From the NCBI GenBank assembly GCA_029941115.1, contig JAPYRK010000012.1, forward strand, positions 1 through 53,167: a stretch of DNA of 53,167 nt, written 5' to 3'. Origin of the DNA: Dehalococcoidia bacterium (GTDB lineage Bacteria; Chloroflexota; Dehalococcoidia; UBA2979). Below the pieces are notes generated by a model. That model was not told where the DNA came from and did not search any database. It saw only the letters and a program-made list of their open reading frames with translations. The stretch's first letter is position 1. Every line of letters starts with the position of its first letter. A program made the translations under genes and the position numbers. This document shows, piece by piece, positions 45,690 through 53,167 of the stretch.

Positions 45690-46838
45690 ATGACGACTAA
45701 GAAGAAAGATCCAGTTTTAGTTGTAGTTCAGCTATCAGGTGGCTTGGATTTTATGAATACACTGATTCCTTATACGGATGGTCGTATTTATGACTGGAGA
45801 CCGACGGTTTCGGTAGCTGCGGAATCTACTATTTCTCTTGATGACCGGCTTGCATGGCATCCCTCTGCGCAAGCACTGTCTGAGCTCTATAACGCTGGCA
45901 ATGTGGCAGCTATCCAAGGTGTTGGCTATGAGAACGCGAGCCGATCTCACTTCCGCGCAATGGATATAATGCACACCTGCGAACCTGAAAAGGTGGCAAC
46001 CGAAGGCTGGTTGGGTAAAGTCACCCGTGAATTAGATCCCAATTCAGAAAACCCACTGACCGCCGTCTCTATTGGGAGAGGTCTACCTAGAGCGTTAGTT
46101 GCACCAGGGGTAACGGCAACATCCGTGGGCAATCTGGACAAGTTTGGGTTAATGACAAAGATTGAACAAGTGGATGAGCGAGCCGCTAACCTTGATATTT
46201 TCAAGCGAATGTATAGCCCAGCAGTGGGTAACGGATTGGTCAATGACTACCTTGCTCAGACCGGACGCGATATTCTGCGTGGTGCAGATATGTTGGCCGA
46301 TGTGCCCTCTCGGTATTCAAGTGATGTGGAGTATGCGAACAATCCGATTGCTCAGGCGCTTCGCGACGTCGCACGGATACATACCGCGGGCATGGGCACG
46401 CGAGTTTTTTATACGAACCACGTGGGGTACGACTATCACTCTCTCGAGAATGAAGTTCACCCGCGCATGTTGACCGAACTAACAGAAGCAATATCTGATT
46501 TTATGACTGATATCAGAAATCATGACGCATCGGAAGAAGTGACTATTTTAGTCTTTACCGAATTCGGAAGACGGATAATGGATAATGGCTCTGGGACTGA
46601 TCATGGAACTGGTGGGGGGGCATATATTATCGGAGACCACGTATCTGGCGGGTTGTATGCAGAATATCCGTCACTGGATCCAAAAGATTGGTTGTATGGT
46701 GAAGACTTAACACACACGATTGATTATCGAAGCATATACACCAGTATTCTTGAGCAATGGATGGGTATGGATGCTCAACCAATTGTCGGTGGCACATATG
46801 AGCAAATTAGACCATATAACACGACAATGCTGGTTTAG
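45690..46838 (+). CDS. DUF1501 family protein (alkaline phosphatase/sulfatase clan)
   Basis: 382 residues from the ATG at 45690, with AAAGGAGATATAT upstream; the in-frame TTG at 45660 is rejected. Landmarks are VVVQLSGGLDFMNTLIPY, GYENASRSHFRAMDIMHTC, NHVGYDYHS, VFTEFGRRIMDNGSGTDHG and GGAYIIGDHVSGG. The conserved Asp/His residues suggest a metal site as in the alkaline phosphatase clan. Most homologues start with a Tat (twin-Arg) leader; this one starts MTTKKKDPVL with none. Partner of the DUF1800 protein 39 bases upstream. Confidence 0.9.
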   Translation: MTTKKKDPVLVVVQLSGGLDFMNTLIPYTDGRIYDWRPTVSVAAESTISLDDRLAWHPSAQALSELYNAGNVAAIQGVGYENASRSHFRAMDIMHTCEPEKVATEGWLGKVTRELDPNSENPLTAVSIGRGLPRALVAPGVTATSVGNLDKFGLMTKIEQVDERAANLDIFKRMYSPAVGNGLVNDYLAQTGRDILRGADMLADVPSRYSSDVEYANNPIAQALRDVARIHTAGMGTRVFYTNHVGYDYHSLENEVHPRMLTELTEAISDFMTDIRNHDASEEVTILVFTEFGRRIMDNGSGTDHGTGGGAYIIGDHVSGGLYAEYPSLDPKDWLYGEDLTHTIDYRSIYTSILEQWMGMDAQPIVGGTYEQIRPYNTTMLV

Positions 46839-46861
46839 GCTAGTGAAAAAGCGAGGAAAAT

Positions 46862-47881
46862 ATGACTACGGATATTGAGAGACCACACCTCACGGATTAT
46901 GAAGTTTTGCTTAGAGCTGGGTTTCCTTATGAAAAAACGTTAGGAATGCGCAGAATAACTTGGTATCCAATTGATATAGAGGTTGGCCCCAACAATGAAG
47001 TGTATTGTCTGGGTCGATTTGACGTCGGCGGCAGTATTAGAACTGTAAGTTGGGATGATAAGGATTTAGGTGGAATCGGTGGCGGTTGGACCTGGCCAGC
47101 AGGAATAACCAAAGATCAAGAGGGGCTTTTATATATATCAGATGAAGGCGCTCATAATATTACGATGCTAAGGACAGATGGCGAAGAGATTGGGCGATGG
47201 GGCGAATATGGTTCGGAGCTTGGTCAATTGAACAGGCCATCTCATATGGTATTTGACTCCGATGGAAATATATTGATATCAGACACGCAGAATCATAGGA
47301 TTCAGAAATTTTCTTCTACTGGAGAATTCATATCTTCGTTCGGGACTTTTGGTGAGGAACCCGGTCAGTTTAATATGCCCTGGGGTATTTCAGTCACGCC
47401 AGACGAGAACGTCGTCGTTGCTGACTGGCGAAACGATCGAATTCAAGTATTCGATTCATCTGGAACTGTTCTGGAGGTTGTAGGTTCATCAGGCTCTGGT
47501 CCCGGACAATTGTCTCGCCCAGCAGGAATATCAGTTGATGCTGACGGAGATATATACGTAGTCGATCGAGGCAATGACAGGGTTTTGCAATTTGATCGGA
47601 ACGGGAGACACGTGGAGGAGTTTATTGGAGACTCAACACTTGGTGAAATGGGACGGATTTATATACTGACTAATCTAAAGGTATTGCGACTTCGTGATAT
47701 GGCTGATCTCGAACCCACGAAGAGATTTAAGTCACCAAGCTCGGTTAGAACACAGGATGGCCGATTGTTTGTCGGAGATTATGGGTGTCACCGGGTTCAG
47801 GTCTACAAGAAAGAGGCCTACAGACTAGCTTCAGAAGAGGTTATGGATTTACCTAAAGTGCCAAATTTGTTTACGGTCTGA
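46862..47881 (+). CDS. NHL-repeat six-bladed beta-propeller protein
   Basis: 339 residues. At least five NHL repeats are visible, for example LNRPSHMVFDSDGNILISD, NHRIQKFSSTGEFISSFG, FNMPWGISVTPDENVVVAD and LSRPAGISVDADGDIYVVD. No signal peptide, no membrane helix and no catalytic motif. NHL propellers serve in protein or ligand binding. Placed 23 bases after DUF1501 and 4 bases before the nucleotidyltransferase-like gene, so it belongs to the same transcript. Confidence 0.88.
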   Translation: MTTDIERPHLTDYEVLLRAGFPYEKTLGMRRITWYPIDIEVGPNNEVYCLGRFDVGGSIRTVSWDDKDLGGIGGGWTWPAGITKDQEGLLYISDEGAHNITMLRTDGEEIGRWGEYGSELGQLNRPSHMVFDSDGNILISDTQNHRIQKFSSTGEFISSFGTFGEEPGQFNMPWGISVTPDENVVVADWRNDRIQVFDSSGTVLEVVGSSGSGPGQLSRPAGISVDADGDIYVVDRGNDRVLQFDRNGRHVEEFIGDSTLGEMGRIYILTNLKVLRLRDMADLEPTKRFKSPSSVRTQDGRLFVGDYGCHRVQVYKKEAYRLASEEVMDLPKVPNLFTV

Positions 47882-47885
47882 ATAC

Positions 47886-48224
47886 ATGCCAGTAATGGTT
47901 GGTTTTTCCCAGCATAGGAAGACACTGCTCTCGGAAGAGCTAGACCGTGTGAGAGGAGAATTTCCCTCGCTGGGCTTAGTAAGAGTTTGGTTAGCCGGTG
48001 ACTTTTCAAGAGGTTTTGTGAATTACGATACACCATTAGAATTCTTGATTGTTCAAGAGACCACTGATCCTTATCCAAAAAGAGCTGATTTTTTTACTGA
48101 TCATTTACGTCCTCAAGTTGAGACCCATTTTCATGTATATAATCCTGATGAGTTTAGTCGAGGCGAGTATGAGGATCGGTTTATAGAACTAACACTGAAA
48201 GCGGCAGAGTTAATCTATGGGTAG
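47886..48224 (+). CDS. Nucleotidyltransferase-like (MNT) protein with degenerate active site
   Basis: 112 residues. The pattern VRVWLAGDFSRGFVNYDTP followed by LEFLIVQ resembles the minimal nucleotidyltransferase core GSxARG(x)nSDIDLLVV. The Gly-Ser is Gly-Asp and the two metal-binding Asp are replaced (TPLEFL for SDIDLL), so catalysis is unlikely. The HEPN gene follows after 11 bases, the usual MNT-HEPN order or its reverse. It may act as a binding partner. Recognition rests on motif similarity only. Confidence 0.6.
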   Translation: MPVMVGFSQHRKTLLSEELDRVRGEFPSLGLVRVWLAGDFSRGFVNYDTPLEFLIVQETTDPYPKRADFFTDHLRPQVETHFHVYNPDEFSRGEYEDRFIELTLKAAELIYG

Positions 48225-48235
48225 GACGTGCATGA

Positions 48236-48682
48236 ATGTCAACTAACCCAAGTGACAGCGTTGACCGACGGCGGAGGAAAGAAGCTGACAGATGGCTTAG
48301 TCAGTCCGGCCATGATCTTGATTCAGCTCGCTTTCTAATGCAGTCTGGAATGAATGCACTGTCGTGTTTTTTATCACATCAAACCGCAGAAAAGGCAGTC
48401 TCAGCATATCTATACGCTCGCGGAGTTGAGTTGTTATGGGGTCATGGTTTAGCTGACTTATGTGAGGATGCAATGGCCTTTGAGCCATCTTTTGATTTGA
48501 TTAAATCTAGCGCAGTGCAGCTTGATAAACACTATTTGGGCGCACGATATCCTAGTGTTCTTCCAGCAGGAGTGCCCTTCGAATCATACTCATCGGAGGA
48601 TGCGGAGCGAGCTGTGGTAATTGCTCAGGACACATACGACTTCGTTGTTGAACAGTTGAACCTGTTGAGGGACGATAATTAA
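48236..48682 (+). CDS. HEPN-domain protein
   Basis: 148 residues. The HEPN core is clear: KEADRWLSQSGHDLDSARFL, then a helix with CFLSHQTAEKAVSAYLYARG, GHGLADLCEDA and LDKHYLGARYPS. The Rx4-6H RNase motif of toxin HEPNs is not seen (the nearest is Arg followed 8 residues later by His). It probably forms a pair with the upstream nucleotidyltransferase-like protein. The last gene of the operon; a small hairpin follows. Confidence 0.82.
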   Translation: MSTNPSDSVDRRRRKEADRWLSQSGHDLDSARFLMQSGMNALSCFLSHQTAEKAVSAYLYARGVELLWGHGLADLCEDAMAFEPSFDLIKSSAVQLDKHYLGARYPSVLPAGVPFESYSSEDAERAVVIAQDTYDFVVEQLNLLRDDN

Positions 48683-48705
48683 TGAATTTATCCTCAAACA
48701 GAAAA

Positions 48706-48721
48706 TTAGTATGCGTACTAA
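48706..48721. terminator. Candidate bidirectional terminator hairpin
   Basis: TTAGTA (48706-48711) and TACTAA (48716-48721) form a 6-bp stem closed by a TGCG loop in the 45-base convergent gap. Read on the minus strand it is followed by ATTTTC, so it better suits termination of the leftward gene. The stem is A+T-rich and weak. Confidence 0.35.
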
Positions 48722-48727
48722 ATTCGG

Positions 48728-49900
48728 CTACTTGTCTTTATCAAGTACTGACGCAGCAATTTGTTCGAGTGCCCGTCCTTCGATTGGAGGATTGAACAGC
48801 CCACTCCTGACATCTCGAAAATAGCGCTCAAGCGGTCTAGATTTTTCAAGTGCTGCGCCTCCAACAATACGAATCGCGAGGTCTGTGATTTGAATTGCGG
48901 AATCAATAGAGCTTAGTTTGGTCATGGCAATTTGAGGTAAAAGATCTGGTCGGTCTTCTGAGTTAAATTCCCAGTCTTCAGCGCACGTCATTAAGGTATT
49001 TTTTGATAATCTACGAAGAGATTCCATTCGTGCCACTTGTTCACGGACGTGTGGAATTTTAGAAATCGGCGCCGGAGCTCCCGTCGGCTGTCTATTTTTA
49101 GCAAAATCAATTGCATAGTCGCATGCGGCAGATGCAACCCCTAAATTAGCTGCACTAAGGAGAAGAGGGAACCACGCCGCACCATCGATTCCATCATTGG
49201 ATGGCGATTTTGAATTGGCGCGTTGAATAAAGTCGTCTGCGTCAACCTTTACGTTTTCGAAGATTATGTCATGCGACCCTGTTGCTCTCATCGACATTGA
49301 ATCCCAGGTTTCAGCAATGGATATCCCAGCAGCGTCCATTCTTTGCGCGATTCTCGCCGTGTCGTTGCTGCCATCTTCGACTGCGGCAAAAGTAATTGCA
49401 TAAGTTAATTGAGGAGCTAATGTTGACCAGGTTTTTCGACCATTAAGCAACCACTTTCCATCGCCGTCCGGAACCAATGTAGTTGCGGGACGACCACCTC
49501 CTCGTGGCGATCCTAATTCAGGTTCTGAAGCAATGTTGTTTAGCAGAGATCCGTGGGTGAGTACTGACTCGAATAGTCTTTTTCGAAGATGTTCTGGCCA
49601 TTTGTTAGAGATCGACTCAGTTCCGACTGCCATGTGATGCATTCCGACACCGAGTGCAGTGGATCCATCTCCGGTGGCAATAGCATATTGAGCTAAGGTG
49701 AGGTCTGTAAGTCCGTAACCTGGCCCACCGTACGCTTCGGGAACGGCCGACTTGAGATAACCACTAGATCGCATGAGTTCGAAATGTGAATGAGGAAAAC
49801 TATTATTCTTGTCGTGCTCGGCAGCCGTTTTACTGATTTCAACTGAAATCATTTGGGCAAGGTTTAGGAGTTTGGCTTGGTTGTCAGTTTTAGGCCACAT
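48728..49900 (-). CDS. Acyl-CoA dehydrogenase-fold flavoprotein
   Basis: 390 residues. SAVPEAYGGPGYGLTDLTL at the start, IASEPELGSPRGGG, WLLNGRKTWSTLAPQL and the C-terminal RDVRSGLFNPPIEGRALEQI are visible. It lacks the YEGT/AGT..EIQR tail of ordinary fatty acyl-CoA dehydrogenases and ends NPPIEGRALEQ, which is closer to the DszC / flavin-monooxygenase-like branch. It may therefore be an oxygenase or a dehydrogenase with an unusual substrate. The adjoining SDR gene is 50 bases upstream. Confidence 0.75.
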   Translation of the reverse strand: MWPKTDNQAKLLNLAQMISVEISKTAAEHDKNNSFPHSHFELMRSSGYLKSAVPEAYGGPGYGLTDLTLAQYAIATGDGSTALGVGMHHMAVGTESISNKWPEHLRKRLFESVLTHGSLLNNIASEPELGSPRGGGRPATTLVPDGDGKWLLNGRKTWSTLAPQLTYAITFAAVEDGSNDTARIAQRMDAAGISIAETWDSMSMRATGSHDIIFENVKVDADDFIQRANSKSPSNDGIDGAAWFPLLLSAANLGVASAACDYAIDFAKNRQPTGAPAPISKIPHVREQVARMESLRRLSKNTLMTCAEDWEFNSEDRPDLLPQIAMTKLSSIDSAIQITDLAIRIVGGAALEKSRPLERYFRDVRSGLFNPPIEGRALEQIAASVLDKDK

Positions 49901-49950
49901 TTTTATAAAAGAACTTGGTTCTAATTAGCGAATTGACTTTGGTCAACTCG

Positions 49951-50748
49951 TTAATAATAGATTCCGGTTCCAACTCCTCCGCCGGCAGCGATAACTTCAC
50001 CGGTTACTGCAACAGAAAGTGGAGACGCAAGGAATGTAACAAGCGCGGCTACATCAGACGCGTCAACTAACTTTCGAATACTATTTTGGTTCGATAATTC
50101 ACTTTCAATTTCGGTACGGGTTTTGTTCTTCTGTTCCATTTGTTCACGTATACGTGATTCAGTCGCTTCAGTTCGGGTCAGGCCTGGATGGATACAGCTA
50201 ACTGTGATTCCAGATGGACCAAGTTCGTCAGCTAGATTTTTTGTCAATGCGGCCACGGCCACATTTCGAATACTACCTACTGCACTGCCACTATTTCGTG
50301 CCTGCATTCCGGAAATATTTATAATTCGGCCCCAGTTTGATTTTTTCATAAGTGGCGCCACAATTTGTGCACAACGTAAGTATCCCATGACTTTTGTGTC
50401 GACCTGTGGAAGTAAATGCTCCTCCCAGCTGATTTCACTTAGAGCTGGTCGCGGTCCTCCTGGTTCGGCGGCATTGTTGACTAATATGCTGATATCACCC
50501 CAGCGAGTAGTTATTTCGCTGACCATTTGCTGGATAGTAGATAAGTCTCTTGTGTCACAAATATATCCAGATATTTGACCGGTATATTTCTTATCTAGTT
50601 GGGTCACCGTATCAGTTAGTCGGCTTTGGTTGCGAGCGGCTATCGCAACTCGTACCCCCTCGTCGAGGAGTTTTTCTGCAATAGCTTTGCCTATTCCTCT
50701 ACTGCCGCCCGTGACGAGCGCAACTTTTCCTTGGAGTTGAAGATCCAC
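49951..50748 (-). CDS. Divergent short-chain dehydrogenase/reductase (catalytic YxxxK absent)
   Basis: 265 residues. Nucleotide-binding VALVTGGSRGIGKAIAEKL and SILVNNAAEPGG are standard. The catalytic region reads INISGMQARNSGSAVGSIRN followed by VAVAALTKNLADELGPSGI: Ser146 is kept, but the Tyr position is Gly158 and the Lys position Asn162 by alignment to LTKxLA. An R-N pair takes its place, a variant seen in some SDRs. Its activity is therefore uncertain. GGTGTGIYY is the C-terminal end. Lies 20 bases after the luciferase-like gene. Confidence 0.85.
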   Translation of the reverse strand: MDLQLQGKVALVTGGSRGIGKAIAEKLLDEGVRVAIAARNQSRLTDTVTQLDKKYTGQISGYICDTRDLSTIQQMVSEITTRWGDISILVNNAAEPGGPRPALSEISWEEHLLPQVDTKVMGYLRCAQIVAPLMKKSNWGRIINISGMQARNSGSAVGSIRNVAVAALTKNLADELGPSGITVSCIHPGLTRTEATESRIREQMEQKNKTRTEIESELSNQNSIRKLVDASDVAALVTFLASPLSVAVTGEVIAAGGGVGTGIYY

Positions 50749-50768
50749 GAGTGTTCGACTCCTTCTGA

Positions 50769-51767
50769 TTAGCCAACAAGTTCTTTGAAGGCCTCAAATC
50801 GTTTGTGCGGATCAGCTTCATCTACACTGACGCCGTGCAAGTCAAAGCCAGCTGAGGTAGCTTCTTCAATGTAGTCAATGCACTCACCAGTTGAGCCTGC
50901 GACACCAAGGCTGTTAACTATTTCTTTCGGCAGGGCTGCAGCTCCAGCTGTGGAACCACCATCTTCCCATGCGCGTCGGACTGCGTTCGCCTCGTCGGCG
51001 TAGCCCATTCGACTGAAGTGTTCGTAGTAAAAGTTTCCCATTCGCGCGATATAGAATGCCGCACCAGCGGCCGTACCCATTCTCGTACGCTCAGGATTAT
51101 CGGTGACGGTGATACCACCTGGGTTTCTTACGTCGATATCAGCTCGTGCCCTACCAGCATTGTCAACATGTTTGTAAAATTCTGTTAATTGAGGTTCCCA
51201 TTGTTCTTTCGGAAAGAAAATAGGAATCCAGCCGTCAGCTATTTCAGCCGTTTGGTGAACAGATTTTGGAGTAACTGAGGCTATATGAATTGGAATATGA
51301 CTCCGAAGAGGATTGAAACGGAGCGTGAACCCCCGTTCGAGTTTGTAGATGTTTCCATCGTAATTAAGAGGCTCACCCGACATAATTATATTAATAATTT
51401 CAGTGTATTCTTTAATCCGGGTAAGTGGTTTTTCAAATTTAATGCCGTGAAAGTGTTCGATCACTTGTGGTCCTGAAGAACCAAGGCCAATCACCATTCT
51501 TCCGTTAGAAAGTTCGTCGAGTGTGGCAAAATGCTGGGCTATCGCTCCTGGTGATCGTGAGAAGTTATTAATAATCCCTGTACCAAGTTTGATATTAGTG
51601 GTTTCTCGGGCGATTACCGCGAGGAGTGTGAGGGCATCCCGCCCCCAAGCTTCTGCAATATTTAGTTGCTCAATGCCTGCATCATCAGCTATTTTTGCAT
51701 CTTCAATTACCTTGTCAAGATCAAATTCGCCTTGCCAATTCAAGCCGATACTTAGCCTTCGTGTCAT
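50769..51767 (-). CDS. Luciferase-like (LLM class) F420/flavin-dependent oxidoreductase
   Basis: 332 residues. The TIM-barrel luciferase family is shown by IEDAKIADDAGIEQLNIAEAW, TTNIKLGTGIINNFSRSPG, LDELSNGRMVIGLGSSGP and ADGWIPIFFPKEQWEPQL. Enzymes of this group use F420H2 or FMNH2; which one cannot be told here. It heads the small minus-strand group with the SDR and acyl-CoA dehydrogenase-fold genes, so all three may act on one substrate. Confidence 0.85.
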   Translation of the reverse strand: MTRRLSIGLNWQGEFDLDKVIEDAKIADDAGIEQLNIAEAWGRDALTLLAVIARETTNIKLGTGIINNFSRSPGAIAQHFATLDELSNGRMVIGLGSSGPQVIEHFHGIKFEKPLTRIKEYTEIINIIMSGEPLNYDGNIYKLERGFTLRFNPLRSHIPIHIASVTPKSVHQTAEIADGWIPIFFPKEQWEPQLTEFYKHVDNAGRARADIDVRNPGGITVTDNPERTRMGTAAGAAFYIARMGNFYYEHFSRMGYADEANAVRRAWEDGGSTAGAAALPKEIVNSLGVAGSTGECIDYIEEATSAGFDLHGVSVDEADPHKRFEAFKELVG

Positions 51768-51849
51768 GTTAGATACCCCTCATTCGATATAGTTAACTTT
51801 GATAGTGTCTTTCAGTATATGCGCATCTGGACGATGAATATATCTGAGA

Positions 51850-53167
51850 TTACCTAGAGTTATAGAGCGTGAGATTTTCTTTTGTGAGTTCATTGCCAAG
51901 CTCTTCTTGGAACGAAGAAAAATCTTCCAAATCCCACTCCGCCACAAAAATAATGGACTTACCAGATTTCCCGGCGCGCCCAGTTCTTCCCGTTCGATGA
52001 GTGTATTCTTCAATGTTTTGCGGAAAGTCAAAATGAACAACGTGAGTGATTTCAGGAATATCAATTCCCCGCGCGGCCACATTTGTTGCAACTAATAAGT
52101 CTAGGGCACCCTCGCGAAATTGCTTTACGACGCGGTCTCGAGTTCTCTGGTCCATATCTCCGTGTAGTGCGCCTACTTTAATACCTTCACCAGACAACGC
52201 TTTGGCGAGTCGCTCGACCATTCTTCGCGTTCGGCAGAACACCAAGCTTTTACCTCTAAGCTCACGCTCAATCAGCTCCTTCAACGCAATTATCTTGTCA
52301 CGCTCAGCAACTTCAACGTATGTTTGTTGAATACTTACGGGTGCTGAGAGCTCTTTATCGATTGCTAGTGTTTCTGGATCCTCCATGAATTGCCAGATTA
52401 GTCGCTTGATAGTTGTGGGCATAGTTGCCGAGAAGAGAGCAGTTTGTCGTGCCCGCGGGGTCTGCGAGAGAATTTTTCTGATCGCCGGAAGAAAACCTAT
52501 ATCTAGCATTTCATCCGCTTCATCTAATACCGCGACTGAAACCTTCCGTAGACTTAATGTTCGTCGCTGCAAGTGATCGAGCACTCGACCAGGTGTTCCC
52601 ACCACTATGTGGGGATTTCCCTCTAACGCCTGGAAGTCTTTTTTAAGTGCATGCCCACCTAATAACCCTACTGTTTTGAGATTCCAGGGCTTAGCAAGCG
52701 TAGATATAACGTCAAGCACTTGCTGCGCTAATTCCCGAGTTGGAACTAACACAAGTCCTTGAACCTGATTTTTTCTTTGATCAATAGTCTCAATCATTGG
52801 TGAAGCAAAGGCGATAGTTTTTCCGCTACCTGTTTCAGCTAATCCAACTACATCCTTCCCTGCTAGCAAAGCAGGAATAGTCGCGGCTTGAATGGGAGTA
52901 GGTGTGATGAACCCCATGTCTTTGTATACTTCAAGAGATAAATCTTGAAGACCTAAATTTCTAAATTTCTCTGGAAGGGCACTGACGCTTTTTGGCCCAC
53001 TCGGTTGATCAGTTTGCGAATTAACGGTTTCCTCTGCAAGTGAAGGTTCTTTGACTTCTTTTACAGCTTCAGTAGGTGTATTAGCGTCTTCAAATTGTTG
53101 TGGATTAGTATCCGGTTGATCAGTTTGCGAATTAACGGTTTCCTCTGCAAGTGAAGGTTCTTTGACT
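51850..53167 (-). CDS. DEAD-box RNA helicase (5' end beyond the window)
   Basis: 438 residues are present; the frame is open at the right edge. From about 83 residues into the visible part come the aromatic Q motif (PEKFRNLGL, MGFITPTPIQ), Walker A AETGSGKT, VLDEADEMLDIGF, SAT, ARGIDIPEITHVVHFD and HRTGRTGRAGKSG. The C-terminal extension is short (about 30 residues after motif VI). The N-terminal part before the Q motif is low-complexity and contains a repeated segment. It unwinds RNA, probably in ribosome biogenesis or cold adaptation. Confidence 0.93.
   Translation of the reverse strand, partial: VKEPSLAEETVNSQTDQPDTNPQQFEDANTPTEAVKEVKEPSLAEETVNSQTDQPSGPKSVSALPEKFRNLGLQDLSLEVYKDMGFITPTPIQAATIPALLAGKDVVGLAETGSGKTIAFASPMIETIDQRKNQVQGLVLVPTRELAQQVLDVISTLAKPWNLKTVGLLGGHALKKDFQALEGNPHIVVGTPGRVLDHLQRRTLSLRKVSVAVLDEADEMLDIGFLPAIRKILSQTPRARQTALFSATMPTTIKRLIWQFMEDPETLAIDKELSAPVSIQQTYVEVAERDKIIALKELIERELRGKSLVFCRTRRMVERLAKALSGEGIKVGALHGDMDQRTRDRVVKQFREGALDLLVATNVAARGIDIPEITHVVHFDFPQNIEEYTHRTGRTGRAGKSGKSIIFVAEWDLEDFSSFQEELGNELTKENLTLYNSR
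53002..53056. repeat. Direct repeat, copy 1, in the helicase N-terminal linker
   Basis: A 55-base segment identical to 53113-53167; the copies start 111 bases (37 codons) apart. It encodes, on the minus strand, VKEPSLAEETVNSQTDQP. Because the frame is kept, the repeat adds a 37-residue unit to an acidic, disordered-looking N-terminal region. Confidence 0.85.
53113..53167. repeat. Direct repeat, copy 2, cut by the window edge
   Basis: Identical to 53002-53056 over all 55 bases that remain. The window ends inside it, so its full length and further copies cannot be judged. Confidence 0.85.

Noticed and set aside
50123-50578. 151-codon plus-strand frame
   Set aside because: Antisense to the SDR gene, no recognisable motif.

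Overview
The window reads as a contiguous stretch of chromosome from a free-living, respiratory, fatty-acid- or organic-acid-degrading bacterium. Base composition leans to A+T, genes are closely packed (no gene-free stretch exceeds about 270 bases), and TTG and GTG starts are frequent. The mix suggests a marine Chloroflexota lineage of the SAR202 / Dehalococcoidia type: several CaiB/BaiF CoA-transferases, acyl-CoA dehydrogenases, an ETF with a CCG-type Fe-S partner, luciferase-like monooxygenase, DUF1800/DUF1501 proteins and an F-type ATP synthase followed by murA. The taxonomic call is inference from gene content; no rRNA or other marker is present. There are no transposases, phage genes, CRISPR arrays or tRNA/rRNA genes that I can support.

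Layout. 1-3.6 kb: electron-transfer module (Fe-S oxidoreductase, etfB, etfA) and coaE. 3.7-7.9 kb: a NorQ/CbbQ-type AAA+ ATPase with a very large NorD/CbbO-type VWA protein, with no recognisable client enzyme nearby. 7.9-16.1 kb, minus strand: a probable seven-gene operon MoxR - DUF58 - DUF4129 membrane protein - ComB-like phosphatase - CinA - a two-domain protein with a nucleoside-deoxyribosyltransferase-like half - MBL-fold hydrolase. 16.3-23.6 kb: housekeeping genes (DinB-like, GltD-like, CoA-transferase, ruvB, zinc-ribbon protein, murI, pyrF, DUF151). 23.7-31.1 kb: complete F1Fo ATP synthase operon (atpZ-B-E-F-H-A-G-D-C), then murA. 32.5-44.1 kb: mostly catabolic genes (NIPSNAP, fused double CoA-transferase, Gfo/Idh/MocA, TIGR03084, thiolase-like plus DUF35 pair, esterase), a copper module (HMA-containing protein plus CopA) and an acyl-CoA dehydrogenase. 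44.2-48.7 kb: a five-gene operon DUF1800 - DUF1501 - NHL propeller - nucleotidyltransferase-like - HEPN. 48.7-53.2 kb, minus strand: acyl-CoA dehydrogenase-fold protein, divergent SDR, luciferase-like oxidoreductase and a DEAD-box helicase that runs off the right edge.

How the genes may work together: CoA-transferases activate acids; acyl-CoA dehydrogenases pass electrons to ETF (etfBA); the CCG-type Fe-S protein probably returns them to the quinone pool; and the ATP synthase uses the resulting gradient. The thiolase-like/DUF35 pair is the usual partner arrangement for side-chain cleavage or thiolysis.

Most worth a second look: the DUF1800-DUF1501-NHL operon, whose proteins lack visible export signals and which ends in a nucleotidyltransferase/HEPN pair with eroded catalytic motifs; the degenerate P-loop plus deoxyribosyltransferase-like fusion; the client-less NorQ/NorD pair; a MurA with Asp in place of the fosfomycin-target Cys; ATP-synthase peculiarities (short epsilon, about 95-residue insert in subunit a, leader-like N-termini on c and b); and a two-part Cys/His metal-binding protein beside CopA.
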